DNA of 64,000 nucleotides from Moraxellaceae bacterium (GCA_030646295.1 JAUSND010000003.1:1-64000), one strand, 5' to 3'. Positions 28,025 through 36,888 are shown, counted from the first letter of the stretch. Notes: generated by a model not told the origin, from the letters alone. A program made the numbers and translations.

Positions 28025-31000
28025 CTATGCCCCAGGGCCCTGCGCCGCCAGAAAAGCTCGCAATGCCGCCGGTTTCACCGGTTTGCGCAGCAGGGTAAAG
28101 CCGGCTTCCCGTACCTGCTGGGCCAGTTCCTCGGAGTGATCGGCGGTAATCAGGGCTGCCGGCAGCCCGCGGGTCAGGCGTTTGAGCAGGCTCAGGCCGT
28201 TTTCCTCGGTGCCCAGGTGGTAGTCCGCCAGAATCACGTCGACGCGGTCGGCAGAGCCGGATTCGCCCAGTAACAGTTCGGCCTCTACCGGGTGGCTGGC
28301 CAGGTAGACCGTGCAGCCCCAGCGGCTGAGCAGGGCATTCATGCCGGCCAGAATGTCGGGCTCGTTGTCGATGCAGAGCACGTGCAGGCCGGCCAGCGGG
28401 TGTTGCGAGGCGCTGCTACCGGCTTCGGCAGGCAGGGCAGGGGCGGCGGCGGCACGGGGCAGGGTGACGGAGAACACGGCCCCATGCCCGGGGGCGGAGC
28501 GGACGGCCACACTATGGCCGAGCAGGCGCGCCATGCGGTCCACGGTGGCCAGACCAAGCCCCATGCCTTTTTCACCCCATGGCGAGGCCTCTCCGCCGCG
28601 GTGAAACTCTTCAAAAATCTGGGTCTGCTTGCTCGGGGGAATGCCGGGGCCGGTGTCCCATACCTCAATGCGCAGGCCTCCCGTCGTGCGGCGCACGCCC
28701 ATGATGACGCGGCCATGACGGGTGTAGCGCAGGGCATTGCTCAGCAGGTTCTGCAGGATGCGCCGCAGCCATTGCCGGTCACTGCTCACCCATGCCTGCG
28801 TACGCACGATATGCAGCTGCAGGTTGCGGCGTTCGGCCAGGGCGGCGAATTGCCCCCGCATGCTTTCAAACAGGTCATCAAGCGACACCGGTGTGATGTT
28901 GGGCGTCAGTGCACCGGCATCCAGTCGCGAAATTTCCAGCAGGGCAGAAAGCAGTTCCTCGGCACCATGCAGCGAGCTGTCAATCTGCTGCACCAGTTCG
29001 CGCTCCCCGGCCTTGTCCCCGGTTTGTTGCTGCAGTGCGGTCACAAAGAGACGTGCCGCATTCATGGGTTGCAGCAGATCGTGACTGGCTGCCGCAATGA
29101 ACCGGGTTTTTGACAGGTTCGCTTCCACGGCCTGCTGTTTGGCGGCTTCCTGTGCGCCAAGTGCAGCGCGCAACTGTTGGGTGCGTTCTTCAACGCGCTG
29201 CTCCAGTGCCTGCTTGGCATCGGCCAGTGCCTGTTCGGTGCGCTTGAAGTGCGAGACATCGGTGAACGTCGTGACAAAACCACCGCCGGGGATGGGTTGT
29301 CCGCGCATTTCAATGACACGACCATCGCTGCGCACACGTTCAAATACATGCGGGCTGCCGGCGCGCATGTATTCCACGCGCTTGCGGACATGCTCATCAA
29401 TGTCACCGGGCCCGCACTCACCCCGTTGTGCATTGAAACGGATGAGGTCGCTCACCGGGCAGCCGACATAGACCAGTTCCGGCGGGTAGTCGAACAGTTC
29501 CATGTAGCGCCGGTTCCAGGCGACCAGACGCAGCTCGGCATCAACCACGCTGATGCCCTGCGTGATGTTTTCCATCATGGTGGAGAGCAGGTCGCGATTG
29601 AAACGCTGCAATTGCGAGGTCTGGTCCAGCAGCGACATCACCTGACCGATTTCCATGCCGCTGCCGCGCAGGGTGCTGGTGATCATGGCGCGGGCCGACG
29701 GCGCCCCGATGGCACCTGCCAGCAGGCGTTCGGTGAACTGCCACCACGGGGCACTCGCATGACGGCGGACATCAAGGGTTTCGTTGCGGTTGCGGGCAAA
29801 TGTCTGAAAGGCCTGGTGTGCCGGGCCTTCGCCCACAATGCGCGCGGCCAGGTCCTGCAGCTCGCTCAGCGGCAGGCGTTCCCATTCTGCCGGACTCACC
29901 GGCGCACTGGGCGTGGCATACGGGTCCAGGAACGGCGTGGCCTGAATCTGCTCGTTGAGCGTGGGGCGGTAGCGCAGGGAGATCAGTACAAACAGGCTGA
30001 TATTGGCGAGCAGTGACCAGAACACCCCGTGTGTCAGGCTGTCCCAGCCGGAAAGGTTGAACAGTGATTCGGGACGCAGCCAGTCAAGGCCCAGAGGCCC
30101 CTGCTGAACCCACTCGGGCGTGTGCCCACCGGCGCGGCCAAGGGCTGGCAGCAGTAACGTATACAACCACAGGCCAAAGCCTGCACACAGGCCGGCGGTA
30201 ACGCCATGACGACTGCCGCCACGCCAGAACAGCCCGCCGACAATGGCCGGTGCAAATTGCGCCATGGCAGCAAAGGCCAGCAGGCCAATGGTGGCCAGTT
30301 GTTCGAATTCATTAATGAGGCGATAGCAGCCATAACCCAACAGCGCGATCACGATGATCGAGAGCCGGCGCGTGGCCAGCAGCAGGCCCTTTATCTGCCG
30401 GCGCTCGCCCAGTCGCAATGACTTGATGCGCCACAGCGCTGGTATCACCAGATCGTTGCTGACCATGGTGGAGAGGGCAACGGTGGCGACAATCACCATG
30501 CCGGTGGCCGCAGAAAATCCGCCGAGGAATACCAGCATGGCCAGCGCGGGCTGATCGGCCACCAGTGGCAGGGCCAGTACCGCAATGTCCGGGTTGATGC
30601 CGGCCAGGCGCGGATCGGTCAGTGCGGCCACGGCAATCGGCAATACCGCCAGCGTCACCAGCAGCAGATAGCCACCAAACAGCCAGCGCGCGCCACGCAC
30701 ATGGCGCACATCGTCGCACTCCACCACACTCACATGAAACTGTCGGGGCAGACAGAAAAATGCCACAAAGGCGAGCAGCGTCTGTGCCATGAAACCGTGG
30801 GGCAATTCGCCGGGCCGCACCAGTTTCTGCAGGCGTTCATCCTGCAGCAGGTTGGTATCCGGCAAGGTGCCCAGTGCAAAGCAGCCAACGGCAACCAGCG
30901 CCGCCAGCTTCACCACCGACTCCATGCCGATGGCCAGCATCAGGCCCAGATGATGCTCGCTGGCGTCCAGCCGGCGGGTGCCAAAGAGAATGGCCAGCAG

Positions 31001-31501
31001 GGCCAGGAACAAGGCCGTCCACAGTGCAATGTCGCCGGGGATGATGTCGTGGCTAAGGCCGTGCCCACCCATTACCTCCACGCTCATGGCAACGGCTTTC
31101 AGTTGCAGCGCGATATAGGGAAGGATGCCGATGACGGCAAAGACGGCGACCAGTGCCGCCAGGTGTTGTGCCTTGCCGTAACGGGCGGCAATGAAGTCCG
31201 CAATCGAGGTGACGGGCTGCGCCTTGCTGGCCAGGATCAGGCGTTCCCAGATGCGGTGCCCGAAGAAAACCAGCAGCAGTGGCCCCAGGTTGATCGGCAG
31301 GAAGCTCCAGCCGCTCTGCACGGCAGCACCCACGGCCCCGTAGAACGTCCACGAGGTGAAATACACCGCCAGCGTCAGGCTGTAGAGCACCATGCGCTGG
31401 CGAGGGCTGAACCGGCCTTCCTGCCGGTCGCCCCAGAAGGCGAGGGCAAACAGCAGGCCGAGATACACCAGGGTGATGAGTGGCAGAATCCAGGCAGACA
31501 T
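28025..31501 (-). CDS. crbS: SLC5-fused hybrid histidine kinase, CrbS (MxtR-like)
   Basis: 1158 aa. The N-terminal half (about 1-500) is a sodium:solute symporter (SLC5) with roughly 13 membrane helices. A PAS-like domain follows (MMENITQGISVVDAELRLVA, about 650-760), then a short coiled coil, HisKA with H807 in AAASHDLLQPMNAA, HATPase (NLLSNALRYT, DTGPGIP, KGMGLGLATV) and a C-terminal receiver with D1093 in VILADYHLG. This is the architecture of CrbS/MxtR, which with CrbR/ErdR senses acetate metabolism and activates acs. The transport domain may sense or carry acetate. The acs-crbR pair lies 5 kb away. Confidence 0.9.
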   Translation of the reverse strand: MSAWILPLITLVYLGLLFALAFWGDRQEGRFSPRQRMVLYSLTLAVYFTSWTFYGAVGAAVQSGWSFLPINLGPLLLVFFGHRIWERLILASKAQPVTSIADFIAARYGKAQHLAALVAVFAVIGILPYIALQLKAVAMSVEVMGGHGLSHDIIPGDIALWTALFLALLAILFGTRRLDASEHHLGLMLAIGMESVVKLAALVAVGCFALGTLPDTNLLQDERLQKLVRPGELPHGFMAQTLLAFVAFFCLPRQFHVSVVECDDVRHVRGARWLFGGYLLLVTLAVLPIAVAALTDPRLAGINPDIAVLALPLVADQPALAMLVFLGGFSAATGMVIVATVALSTMVSNDLVIPALWRIKSLRLGERRQIKGLLLATRRLSIIVIALLGYGCYRLINEFEQLATIGLLAFAAMAQFAPAIVGGLFWRGGSRHGVTAGLCAGFGLWLYTLLLPALGRAGGHTPEWVQQGPLGLDWLRPESLFNLSGWDSLTHGVFWSLLANISLFVLISLRYRPTLNEQIQATPFLDPYATPSAPVSPAEWERLPLSELQDLAARIVGEGPAHQAFQTFARNRNETLDVRRHASAPWWQFTERLLAGAIGAPSARAMITSTLRGSGMEIGQVMSLLDQTSQLQRFNRDLLSTMMENITQGISVVDAELRLVAWNRRYMELFDYPPELVYVGCPVSDLIRFNAQRGECGPGDIDEHVRKRVEYMRAGSPHVFERVRSDGRVIEMRGQPIPGGGFVTTFTDVSHFKRTEQALADAKQALEQRVEERTQQLRAALGAQEAAKQQAVEANLSKTRFIAAASHDLLQPMNAARLFVTALQQQTGDKAGERELVQQIDSSLHGAEELLSALLEISRLDAGALTPNITPVSLDDLFESMRGQFAALAERRNLQLHIVRTQAWVSSDRQWLRRILQNLLSNALRYTRHGRVIMGVRRTTGGLRIEVWDTGPGIPPSKQTQIFEEFHRGGEASPWGEKGMGLGLATVDRMARLLGHSVAVRSAPGHGAVFSVTLPRAAAAPALPAEAGSSASQHPLAGLHVLCIDNEPDILAGMNALLSRWGCTVYLASHPVEAELLLGESGSADRVDVILADYHLGTEENGLSLLKRLTRGLPAALITADHSEELAQQVREAGFTLLRKPVKPAALRAFLAAQGPGA

Positions 31502-31636
31502 TCAGTGCCTCGTGTGATGGTCTGGCCATTGGTAGCCCGGATATTCATGGCCCGGCTATGACCGGCTATGGATGGCTCGACCGTTGGTTAGCTGACTATG
31601 GAACAGGGCGTGACTGTCGTCCAGCCGGTCAGCCCG

Positions 31637-31681
31637 TTAGACCAAGGTCTAAGCGCTGTTCTATGGACAATGCGCTAGGCT
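31637..31681 (+). promoter_or_regulatory. Perfect CrbR-type palindrome and -10 divergent from crbS
   Basis: TTAGACC-AA-GGTCTAA (31637-31652) is the only perfect copy of the element. TAGGCT at 31676-31681 starts 31.5 bp from its centre, on the forward strand. In the opposite direction the matching position reads TCACGC, so the site points away from crbS, although it could also influence crbS, which starts 136 bp away. Confidence 0.6.
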
Positions 31682-31687
31682 GTAGGT

Positions 31688-31769
31688 ATGTAAAAGCTAG
31701 CAAGAGAAACAGGACGCATCATTTGGAGTGTTGTCTCCTTGTCGGGTACCGGAAGGTGCCCTTTTTTTT
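31688..31769 (+). ncRNA. Candidate acetate-regulated small RNA
   Basis: An 82-nt interval begins 6 nt after the -10-like hexamer and ends at a strong intrinsic terminator: GGGTACC-GGAA-GGTGCCC (31744-31761) plus eight T's. A second small hairpin, GGAG-TGTTGT-CTCC, lies in the middle. There is no credible reading frame (the only early ATG is followed by TAA). No forward-strand gene lies upstream that would need this terminator, because crbS and the exonuclease both run on the reverse strand. Transcription is inferred, not shown. Confidence 0.5.
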
Positions 31770-31823
31770 GCCCGGGCGATGCATTCCGGGTAATTCCGGT
31801 GCGAGTGCAGCGGCAGCAGGCAG

Positions 31824-32528
31824 TCATTGTGACTTCATCTGTTCCAGCTGCTGATACAGCCGGATTTTCTTTTGCAGGTCGGCCACGGTTTGCAGGCCGT
31901 CACGACGCGCCGCACGTAACAGGATCAGTGTCAGCTCGGCCGTGACAAAGGCATCAGCCGCCGCTTCATGGCGCGCATGATTGTGCAGCCCGAAAAAATT
32001 CGCCCAGTCATCCAGTCCGCGTAATCCGTCGCGCTCTTTCGGGAACAGGGCGGGCAGGCAGACGGCAAGGTCCAGCCACAGGCGGGCAGGCACCATGCCG
32101 AAGTGCTGCCGGGTGGCACGCTCGACCATGTTCTGGTCAAACACCGAATGGAATGCAAAAAACACGGCAGGCCCGGACCACTGGTAAAAGCGCAACAGTA
32201 CCTCTACCGGAATGTCGCCGGTGGCAATCGCCTCGCTGCCAAGACCATGCAGCAAAACGGTGTCGCGCGTATCGGCACCGGCTTGCGCCAGCACGGCCTC
32301 AAACTGGTCGGCAAGACGGATCTGCTCCGCTTCGATGGCAACGGCACCGATGGACAGCAACAGGTCCTTCTGCATGTTGAGGCCGGTACTTTCCACATCC
32401 ACCACCACAAAGCGGCAGTCATGCAGTGACAGTTGTGCCGGTGCCGCCGGGGCGGTAATGGCCGCCAGTGCACGACGGTCGCCTACCGCCGCTGCAGGTT
32501 TTCCTAGAAGTCGCGTCAGCCAGTTCAT
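31824..32528 (-). CDS. DEDDh 3'-5' exonuclease (DNA polymerase epsilon-like)
   Basis: 234 aa. Exo I VVVDVESTGL (Asp and Glu), exo II VFFAFHSVFDQNMVE (Asp), exo III NHARHEAAADAFVTAEL (His and Asp) give the complete DEDDh set. It starts 7 nt after the DUF294 gene, forming one operon. The same pair of genes is found beside acetate permease genes in Pseudomonas, which supports a place in the acetate regulon; its substrate there is unknown. Confidence 0.88.
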   Translation of the reverse strand: MNWLTRLLGKPAAAVGDRRALAAITAPAAPAQLSLHDCRFVVVDVESTGLNMQKDLLLSIGAVAIEAEQIRLADQFEAVLAQAGADTRDTVLLHGLGSEAIATGDIPVEVLLRFYQWSGPAVFFAFHSVFDQNMVERATRQHFGMVPARLWLDLAVCLPALFPKERDGLRGLDDWANFFGLHNHARHEAAADAFVTAELTLILLRAARRDGLQTVADLQKKIRLYQQLEQMKSQ

Positions 32529-32535
32529 GACTGCC

Positions 32536-34479
32536 TCACAGCTGCCAGGTCAGCGCCAGCACTTGCTGCAGACGCTGAGCCTGACGGAAGGATTCGCGCA
32601 GGATGCGTGCATCCAGCGGATTCAGTGTTTCCGGCTTCAGCCGGTTATCCAGCGGCTCACTTGCTGCCCTGCGTTCCTGGTGATGACGCATGCGCAACAG
32701 GTGCAGCAGGCTGTAGGCCTCTATCCATGCATTCACATCCGGGGCGGTCAGCACGCCGGCCGCCTGCAGTGCCTCCAGTCGGTCAAAGGTGTTGGTGGCG
32801 GCAATATCTTTTGAGTAGGCCAGCACGCGCGCGGCATCCACAAACGGCGTCAGCCCCTGCAGCTTGAGATCAATCGTGTTCTTGTCGCCCCCCCTGGCGT
32901 AGACAAAGCCCTGGAAGAAATTGAGCGGCGGACGACGCTCCAGTGACATCTCGGCCATCATGCGCAGAAAAAGCGAATGCCCGCTGATGCGTGTGCGCAC
33001 GTGCGCGAAGAGTTCGTCTGCCATGGCCACATCACCAAAGATGGCACGGGCATCCAGAAAAATGGCGGAATGGACCAGATTCTGCGGTGTCCATGCCTCG
33101 GTGAAATGACGGTACCAGTCCTCCCACTCGCCCAGACTCAGGCAAAGCTCGGGATTGCTGGCCATGATGTTGCCCTTGCACAGCGTAAAGCCGCAGGCGG
33201 CCAGGTCTTCGTTGACACGTTTGGCAAACGGCAGCAGCCGTTCACGCATGGTGGCGGGTGTCATGCCCTCCGGTACGGTAAACAGGATGGCATTGTCCTG
33301 GTCCGTGTACAGCGTTTGCTCCTGCCGCGCCTCGCTGCCAAAACTGAGCCAGGTAAACGCCACGCCGGGATCATGCCGCGCCAGATTCAGTTCGATCACC
33401 CGCTTCACGGTGCAGTCATTCAGGCTGGTGATCACGCGCAGGATTTGTCGTGCCGCCGCGCCACGCGCCAGCATGGAATCAACCAGTTGCTGGATGTCTT
33501 CGCGCAGGGCCACCAGCGTGTGCAACTCGGGCGCCGTGGCGATGGTGCGGGTGAGGTGCACCAGACTGACTTTCTGCAGCGCAAACAGGTCACGCTCGGA
33601 CACCACGCCCACCAGTTCACGCTCGGGGTTGGTCAGGCAGACATGGGCAAAGTGATGGGCCGCCATCACCAGTGCCGCATCAAACGTGGTGTCATCCGGC
33701 GACAGGCACAGCGGGCGTTGCGTCATCACCGTCTGGATGGGGGCATCCAGCGCCGCATTACCGGCAATCAGTGCACGCAGGTCGCGCAAGGTGAAAATGC
33801 CGATGGGGTGACGATGATTGTCAGTGATGATGATCGAGCCCACATTCGCCTCGTGCATGCGCAGCACGGCTTTTTGCACCGGCGTATCCGGCGAGCACAC
33901 CACCGGATTGCGCAGGGCATAACGCGACAGTGGTGTGTCCAGGCTGGCTTCATCGCCCACGGTTTGTTGCGCTTGCTGGCGGATGCTGCGGTTAACCTGG
34001 TCCAGCAGGCTGCTCACGCCGCGCAGGCAGTAGTCGCGAAACACATCACTGATGGTGAACAGCTGCACGAACATCTTGCGATCAAGACTAAGGCAGAAGG
34101 TGTCGCCTACGGCGCGATGCAGCGTGCGGGTCGGCCGCTCGCCGATCAGGGCGGCCAGAGGAAAGCATTCGCCCTGGGTTATTTCGAAAGTGATCTCGAT
34201 GCCGGGTTCTGCTCCGGTCTGGGATTGCTGGTCGCGGGCAGAAGGGCGTTCGCCACGGATGCGCCCCTGCTTTACGACAAAGAAGCGCTCGGCGGGCCCG
34301 TCTTCCGGCCGTATCACTACCTCGCCATCGGCAAAGTAATGCAGCTCGCTGGTTTCCACGAACAGGGCCAGGTGCGCCGCCTCCATGTGGCTGAAGGGCG
34401 CGTAGTGGCGCAGAAATTCCATCAGGGCGCGTATGTTGGAACCGCTCACCCGCTGCGAGGTGGGGGGCATGGCAGACAT
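32536..34479 (-). CDS. cNMP-binding/CBS/DUF294 putative nucleotidyltransferase
   Basis: 647 aa. Domains in order: cyclic-nucleotide-binding fold (about 15-150), two CBS domains (about 180-310), a DUF294 nucleotidyltransferase-like domain (about 340-480; FGSEARQEQTLYTDQDNAIL has the G-S and D-x-D arrangement of GlnD-type enzymes) and a DUF294 C-terminal helical domain. It may modify a protein in response to nucleotides. Known Pseudomonas homologues lie next to the DEDDh exonuclease and an ActP-like permease. A CrbR-type element lies 45-60 bp upstream. Confidence 0.88.
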   Translation of the reverse strand: MSAMPPTSQRVSGSNIRALMEFLRHYAPFSHMEAAHLALFVETSELHYFADGEVVIRPEDGPAERFFVVKQGRIRGERPSARDQQSQTGAEPGIEITFEITQGECFPLAALIGERPTRTLHRAVGDTFCLSLDRKMFVQLFTISDVFRDYCLRGVSSLLDQVNRSIRQQAQQTVGDEASLDTPLSRYALRNPVVCSPDTPVQKAVLRMHEANVGSIIITDNHRHPIGIFTLRDLRALIAGNAALDAPIQTVMTQRPLCLSPDDTTFDAALVMAAHHFAHVCLTNPERELVGVVSERDLFALQKVSLVHLTRTIATAPELHTLVALREDIQQLVDSMLARGAAARQILRVITSLNDCTVKRVIELNLARHDPGVAFTWLSFGSEARQEQTLYTDQDNAILFTVPEGMTPATMRERLLPFAKRVNEDLAACGFTLCKGNIMASNPELCLSLGEWEDWYRHFTEAWTPQNLVHSAIFLDARAIFGDVAMADELFAHVRTRISGHSLFLRMMAEMSLERRPPLNFFQGFVYARGGDKNTIDLKLQGLTPFVDAARVLAYSKDIAATNTFDRLEALQAAGVLTAPDVNAWIEAYSLLHLLRMRHHQERRAASEPLDNRLKPETLNPLDARILRESFRQAQRLQQVLALTWQL

Positions 34480-34494
34480 CCTGTTTTGATTCTG

Positions 34495-34539
34495 ACTCTA
34501 GCCGTAATTGTGCTGTCTTGATCTTAGACCAAGGTCGGG
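34495..34539 (-). promoter_or_regulatory. Candidate CrbR-type site and -10 of the DUF294 operon
   Basis: Reading toward the gene, CCCGACCTTGGTCTAA (34539-34524) has the same core. TAGAGT (34500-34495) starts 31.5 bp from the centre and 16 nt before the ATG region begins, which implies a very short leader. Confidence 0.6.
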
Positions 34540-34665
34540 ATGACGCCGGCGCATGACTGTGGCAGGGCGCTTGGGGAAGGTGTGATGCAGGTGAATGAGT
34601 GACTGTCTTGCGGCCGGCAGGCCGGAGTGACCGTGGCCACTCCGGTGCGTGTGTCAGCGGGGTGA

Positions 34666-35124
34666 TCAGGCCGGTTGCTTGAGGACAGTGCCGTCCACAT
34701 TCTTCACGGTAAGGTGCACCGGAATTCCCAGCGCCACACTGCGGGTGACGGTGCAGAAGCCTTCAAACTGGCTGAGGATGCGCTCCAGGTGTTCCACACC
34801 TGCGCCGTCCTTGCCCAGCGTCAGCTCCGCATCAATCGACAGCACCCGCAGACGGTTTTCCTCGTTGCGGCCAACGTTTGCCGTTGCCTTGCAGCTGAGC
34901 GGCTCGGCATCCTGCTTGAACTTGCGCAGGGCAAACAGCAGGCTGTCGGTCAGGCAGTTGGCCACGGCCGCCAGCAGCAGCTGCACCGGGCTTGGTCCCT
35001 GGCTGGTGCCAAGGGGTGGTGGCTCATCGGCAGTCAGTAGAGGAATGCCCTCGCCAAAATTCACCGTGCAGCGATAATCCTGCACCTGCTGCAGGGTCAG
35101 GGTTTCCTGTTGGATGTCGCTCAT
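34666..35124 (-). CDS. OsmC family protein
   Basis: 152 aa. OsmC/Ohr-fold protein. The peroxidatic Cys is in LLAAVANCLTDSLLFAL and the resolving Cys in FEGFCTVTRSV. Such proteins reduce organic hydroperoxides with lipoyl or thiol partners. ATG 35124 has GGAG 6 nt upstream. It is divergent from a peroxiredoxin-like gene, so the two may respond to the same stress. Its upstream region contains GATAGCC-CGTTT-GGCTATC (35162-35178), a possible operator for either gene. Confidence 0.85.
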   Translation of the reverse strand: MSDIQQETLTLQQVQDYRCTVNFGEGIPLLTADEPPPLGTSQGPSPVQLLLAAVANCLTDSLLFALRKFKQDAEPLSCKATANVGRNEENRLRVLSIDAELTLGKDGAGVEHLERILSQFEGFCTVTRSVALGIPVHLTVKNVDGTVLKQPA

Positions 35125-35299
35125 CACTGGCTCCGGTTCGGGTAATAACGGTGAAGCCTGAGGATAGCCCGTTTGGCTATCGCCAGCATGACAGGAGTCA
35201 TGGTTTGGCCGGATTGACCTGTCCGGCGACTTACTGACAGTTTGATAGTTGTCGAAATATGAAATAATATCCAGACACAATCACTCGCAGGAGCCTCCC

Positions 35300-35836
35300 A
35301 TGCGCTTGTCCGTCGGCACCGCCGCCCCAGACTTCTCTGTTACCGACCTTTACGGCCAGACCCGGTCACTGTCGGATTACCGTGGCCGCAAACTGCATCT
35401 GTCGTTTTACCGCTATGCCTCCTGCCCGTTCTGCAACCTGCGTGTTCACGCCATGCGCCAGAAGGCCGCAGACTGGCAGCAGCAGGGCCTGGACCTGATG
35501 GCCGTGTTCCAGTCGCCGGTTGAAAGCATTCAGGAATACGCCGTGGGCAAGGTGGAAGAGTTTCCGGTCATCCCCGATCCGTCACGCACGCTCTACAAGG
35601 CCTATGGTGCCGAAACGTCATGGCTGGCATTTGCCAAGTCGGCGGCGCGTTTGAAGGATGTGGCTGCTGCGACCGCCAAGGGTTTTTTACCCGGCAAGAT
35701 GGAGGGCGAGGTCAACCAGGTGCCGGCCGAATTCCTGATTGATGAAAACGGCATTATCCGCACCGCCTTTTACGGCAAGGATATTGGCGATCATCTGGAT
35801 ATTGAGGTGATTGAGCGGTTTCTTGCTGGGCGCTGA
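35300..35836 (+). CDS. Peroxiredoxin-like (AhpC/TSA) protein
   Basis: 178 aa. Thioredoxin fold with PDFSVTDLYGQTRSLSDYRG at the start and the active-site region YASCPFCNLRVHAM, a CxxC motif rather than the usual single peroxidatic TxxC, as in PRX_like2 proteins. AGGAG ends 6 nt before ATG 35300. An alternative upstream start (35249) has no ribosome binding site. Confidence 0.87.
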   Translation: MRLSVGTAAPDFSVTDLYGQTRSLSDYRGRKLHLSFYRYASCPFCNLRVHAMRQKAADWQQQGLDLMAVFQSPVESIQEYAVGKVEEFPVIPDPSRTLYKAYGAETSWLAFAKSAARLKDVAAATAKGFLPGKMEGEVNQVPAEFLIDENGIIRTAFYGKDIGDHLDIEVIERFLAGR

Positions 35837-35860
35837 TAAAAGCGCGACATGAGGTGACGT

Positions 35861-35891
35861 AAAAAGGGCGCTTGTTCAGCGCCCTTTTTTT
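35861..35891. terminator. Bidirectional intrinsic terminator
   Basis: A-run, GGGCGCT, loop TGTTC, AGCGCCC, T-run, between the peroxiredoxin gene (+) and the convergent monooxygenase-like gene (-). Confidence 0.92.
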
Positions 35892-35932
35892 ATACCGGTT
35901 TTACAAGGCCGGTTTTTCAGGACCATCCGTTT

Positions 35933-36256
35933 TCACGACCAGTGTTCCCCTGGCGGCAGCACTTCCCATTCCGGCTCTTCGAATTCCCCGACCACCGTGA
36001 TGTCGCAGTTTTGCGCATGTTTCTCAAGGATGGCCCGCACGGTGTCACTGCTGCGGTCATCCTTTGCATCCCGGTGTGCCTTTGACTCCCAGTGCGCAAT
36101 CGCCAGCAATGTATCAGGGCTGCCGATCTTGCGGTGCAGGTAAGTGCCTTTTGCGCCAGGTGTTTGCTGGATGATCTTGCTGGCACGCACCCAGGCCTCG
36201 GCGTATTCAGCCACCGTATAGCCCGGTTTCATGCGTACCAGAAAGATGAACTTCAT
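35933..36256 (-). CDS. Small dimeric alpha/beta-barrel protein (ABM/EthD-like)
   Basis: 107 aa, beginning MKFIFLVRMKPGYTVAEYAEAW. The strand-helix pattern and the LLAIAHWESKAHRDA block resemble antibiotic biosynthesis monooxygenase or EthD-type ferredoxin-fold proteins. Function unknown. It lies 17 nt after the beta-barrel gene and may be cotranscribed with it. Confidence 0.65.
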   Translation of the reverse strand: MKFIFLVRMKPGYTVAEYAEAWVRASKIIQQTPGAKGTYLHRKIGSPDTLLAIAHWESKAHRDAKDDRSSDTVRAILEKHAQNCDITVVGEFEEPEWEVLPPGEHWS

Positions 36257-36273
36257 GGTCTGGCCTTGTGATA

Positions 36274-36888
36274 TCAGAAGCTGAAGTTGATGCCGGCCTT
36301 GAGCAGACCGAAATCGTAGTCGCCTTCAACAGTCTGCGACATGGAAACGATGCCGTTGGTGGCAGTAATTTCACCCTCAAGATCAAGAACGGTGTAGCGG
36401 TACTCGGCAAAGATGCCAATGTTCTTGTTCAGCTGGTGATCAAGCCCGACGCCGATATGCACGCCCATGGCATCATCAACATCCATCGACGAGGTGACTC
36501 CCGGAGGGAATACGCCCGGATCAACGGTTACATCCACATCGACCATGTTGTAGTTCAGGCCAGCGAGAAAATAGGCATTGGTTGACGTCGCGATCGGGGA
36601 CTGGAACAGGGCGGAAACCCCCAGCGAGGTGAGTTCCTGGTCAAGTGCGATGCCAGAGTCGGCAAAGTTGTCGCTAAAGCGGGTAAGCGCCACTTCAATG
36701 GCCACGGTGTTCGACATCGGAAACTTCATCTGGATGCCAAGGCCGGTATCCGACTCTTCAATGTCGCCACCGGTTGAGTAGGCACCATGAATACCGAAGG
36801 ACGTACTGCCCATTTCCTCGGCGGCAGCGCTGTAACCAGCCATGCCCATCAGGGTTGCGAACAGTACTGTCGTCATATGTCGTTGCAT
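36274..36888 (-). CDS. Small outer-membrane beta-barrel protein
   Basis: 204 aa from ATG 36888, which has GGAG 7 nt upstream. A signal peptide (to about residue 21, YSAAA) is followed by alternating strands such as FGIHGAYSTGG, GVGLDHQLNKNIGIFAEYRY, and a C-terminal GINFSF with terminal Phe, the beta-barrel assembly signal. It resembles the OmpA/OmpW-like eight-stranded class. Ligand unknown. Confidence 0.8.
   Translation of the reverse strand: MQRHMTTVLFATLMGMAGYSAAAEEMGSTSFGIHGAYSTGGDIEESDTGLGIQMKFPMSNTVAIEVALTRFSDNFADSGIALDQELTSLGVSALFQSPIATSTNAYFLAGLNYNMVDVDVTVDPGVFPPGVTSSMDVDDAMGVHIGVGLDHQLNKNIGIFAEYRYTVLDLEGEITATNGIVSMSQTVEGDYDFGLLKAGINFSF

Noticed and set aside
31744-31769. Terminator for the exonuclease operon or crbS
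   Set aside because: The T-run is on the forward strand only, whereas both genes are transcribed from the reverse strand.
32977-34521. Very long open frame opposite the DUF294 gene, and similar ones opposite porins and crbS
   Set aside because: They are antisense shadows caused by high third-position GC in real genes; no family motifs and no ribosome binding sites.
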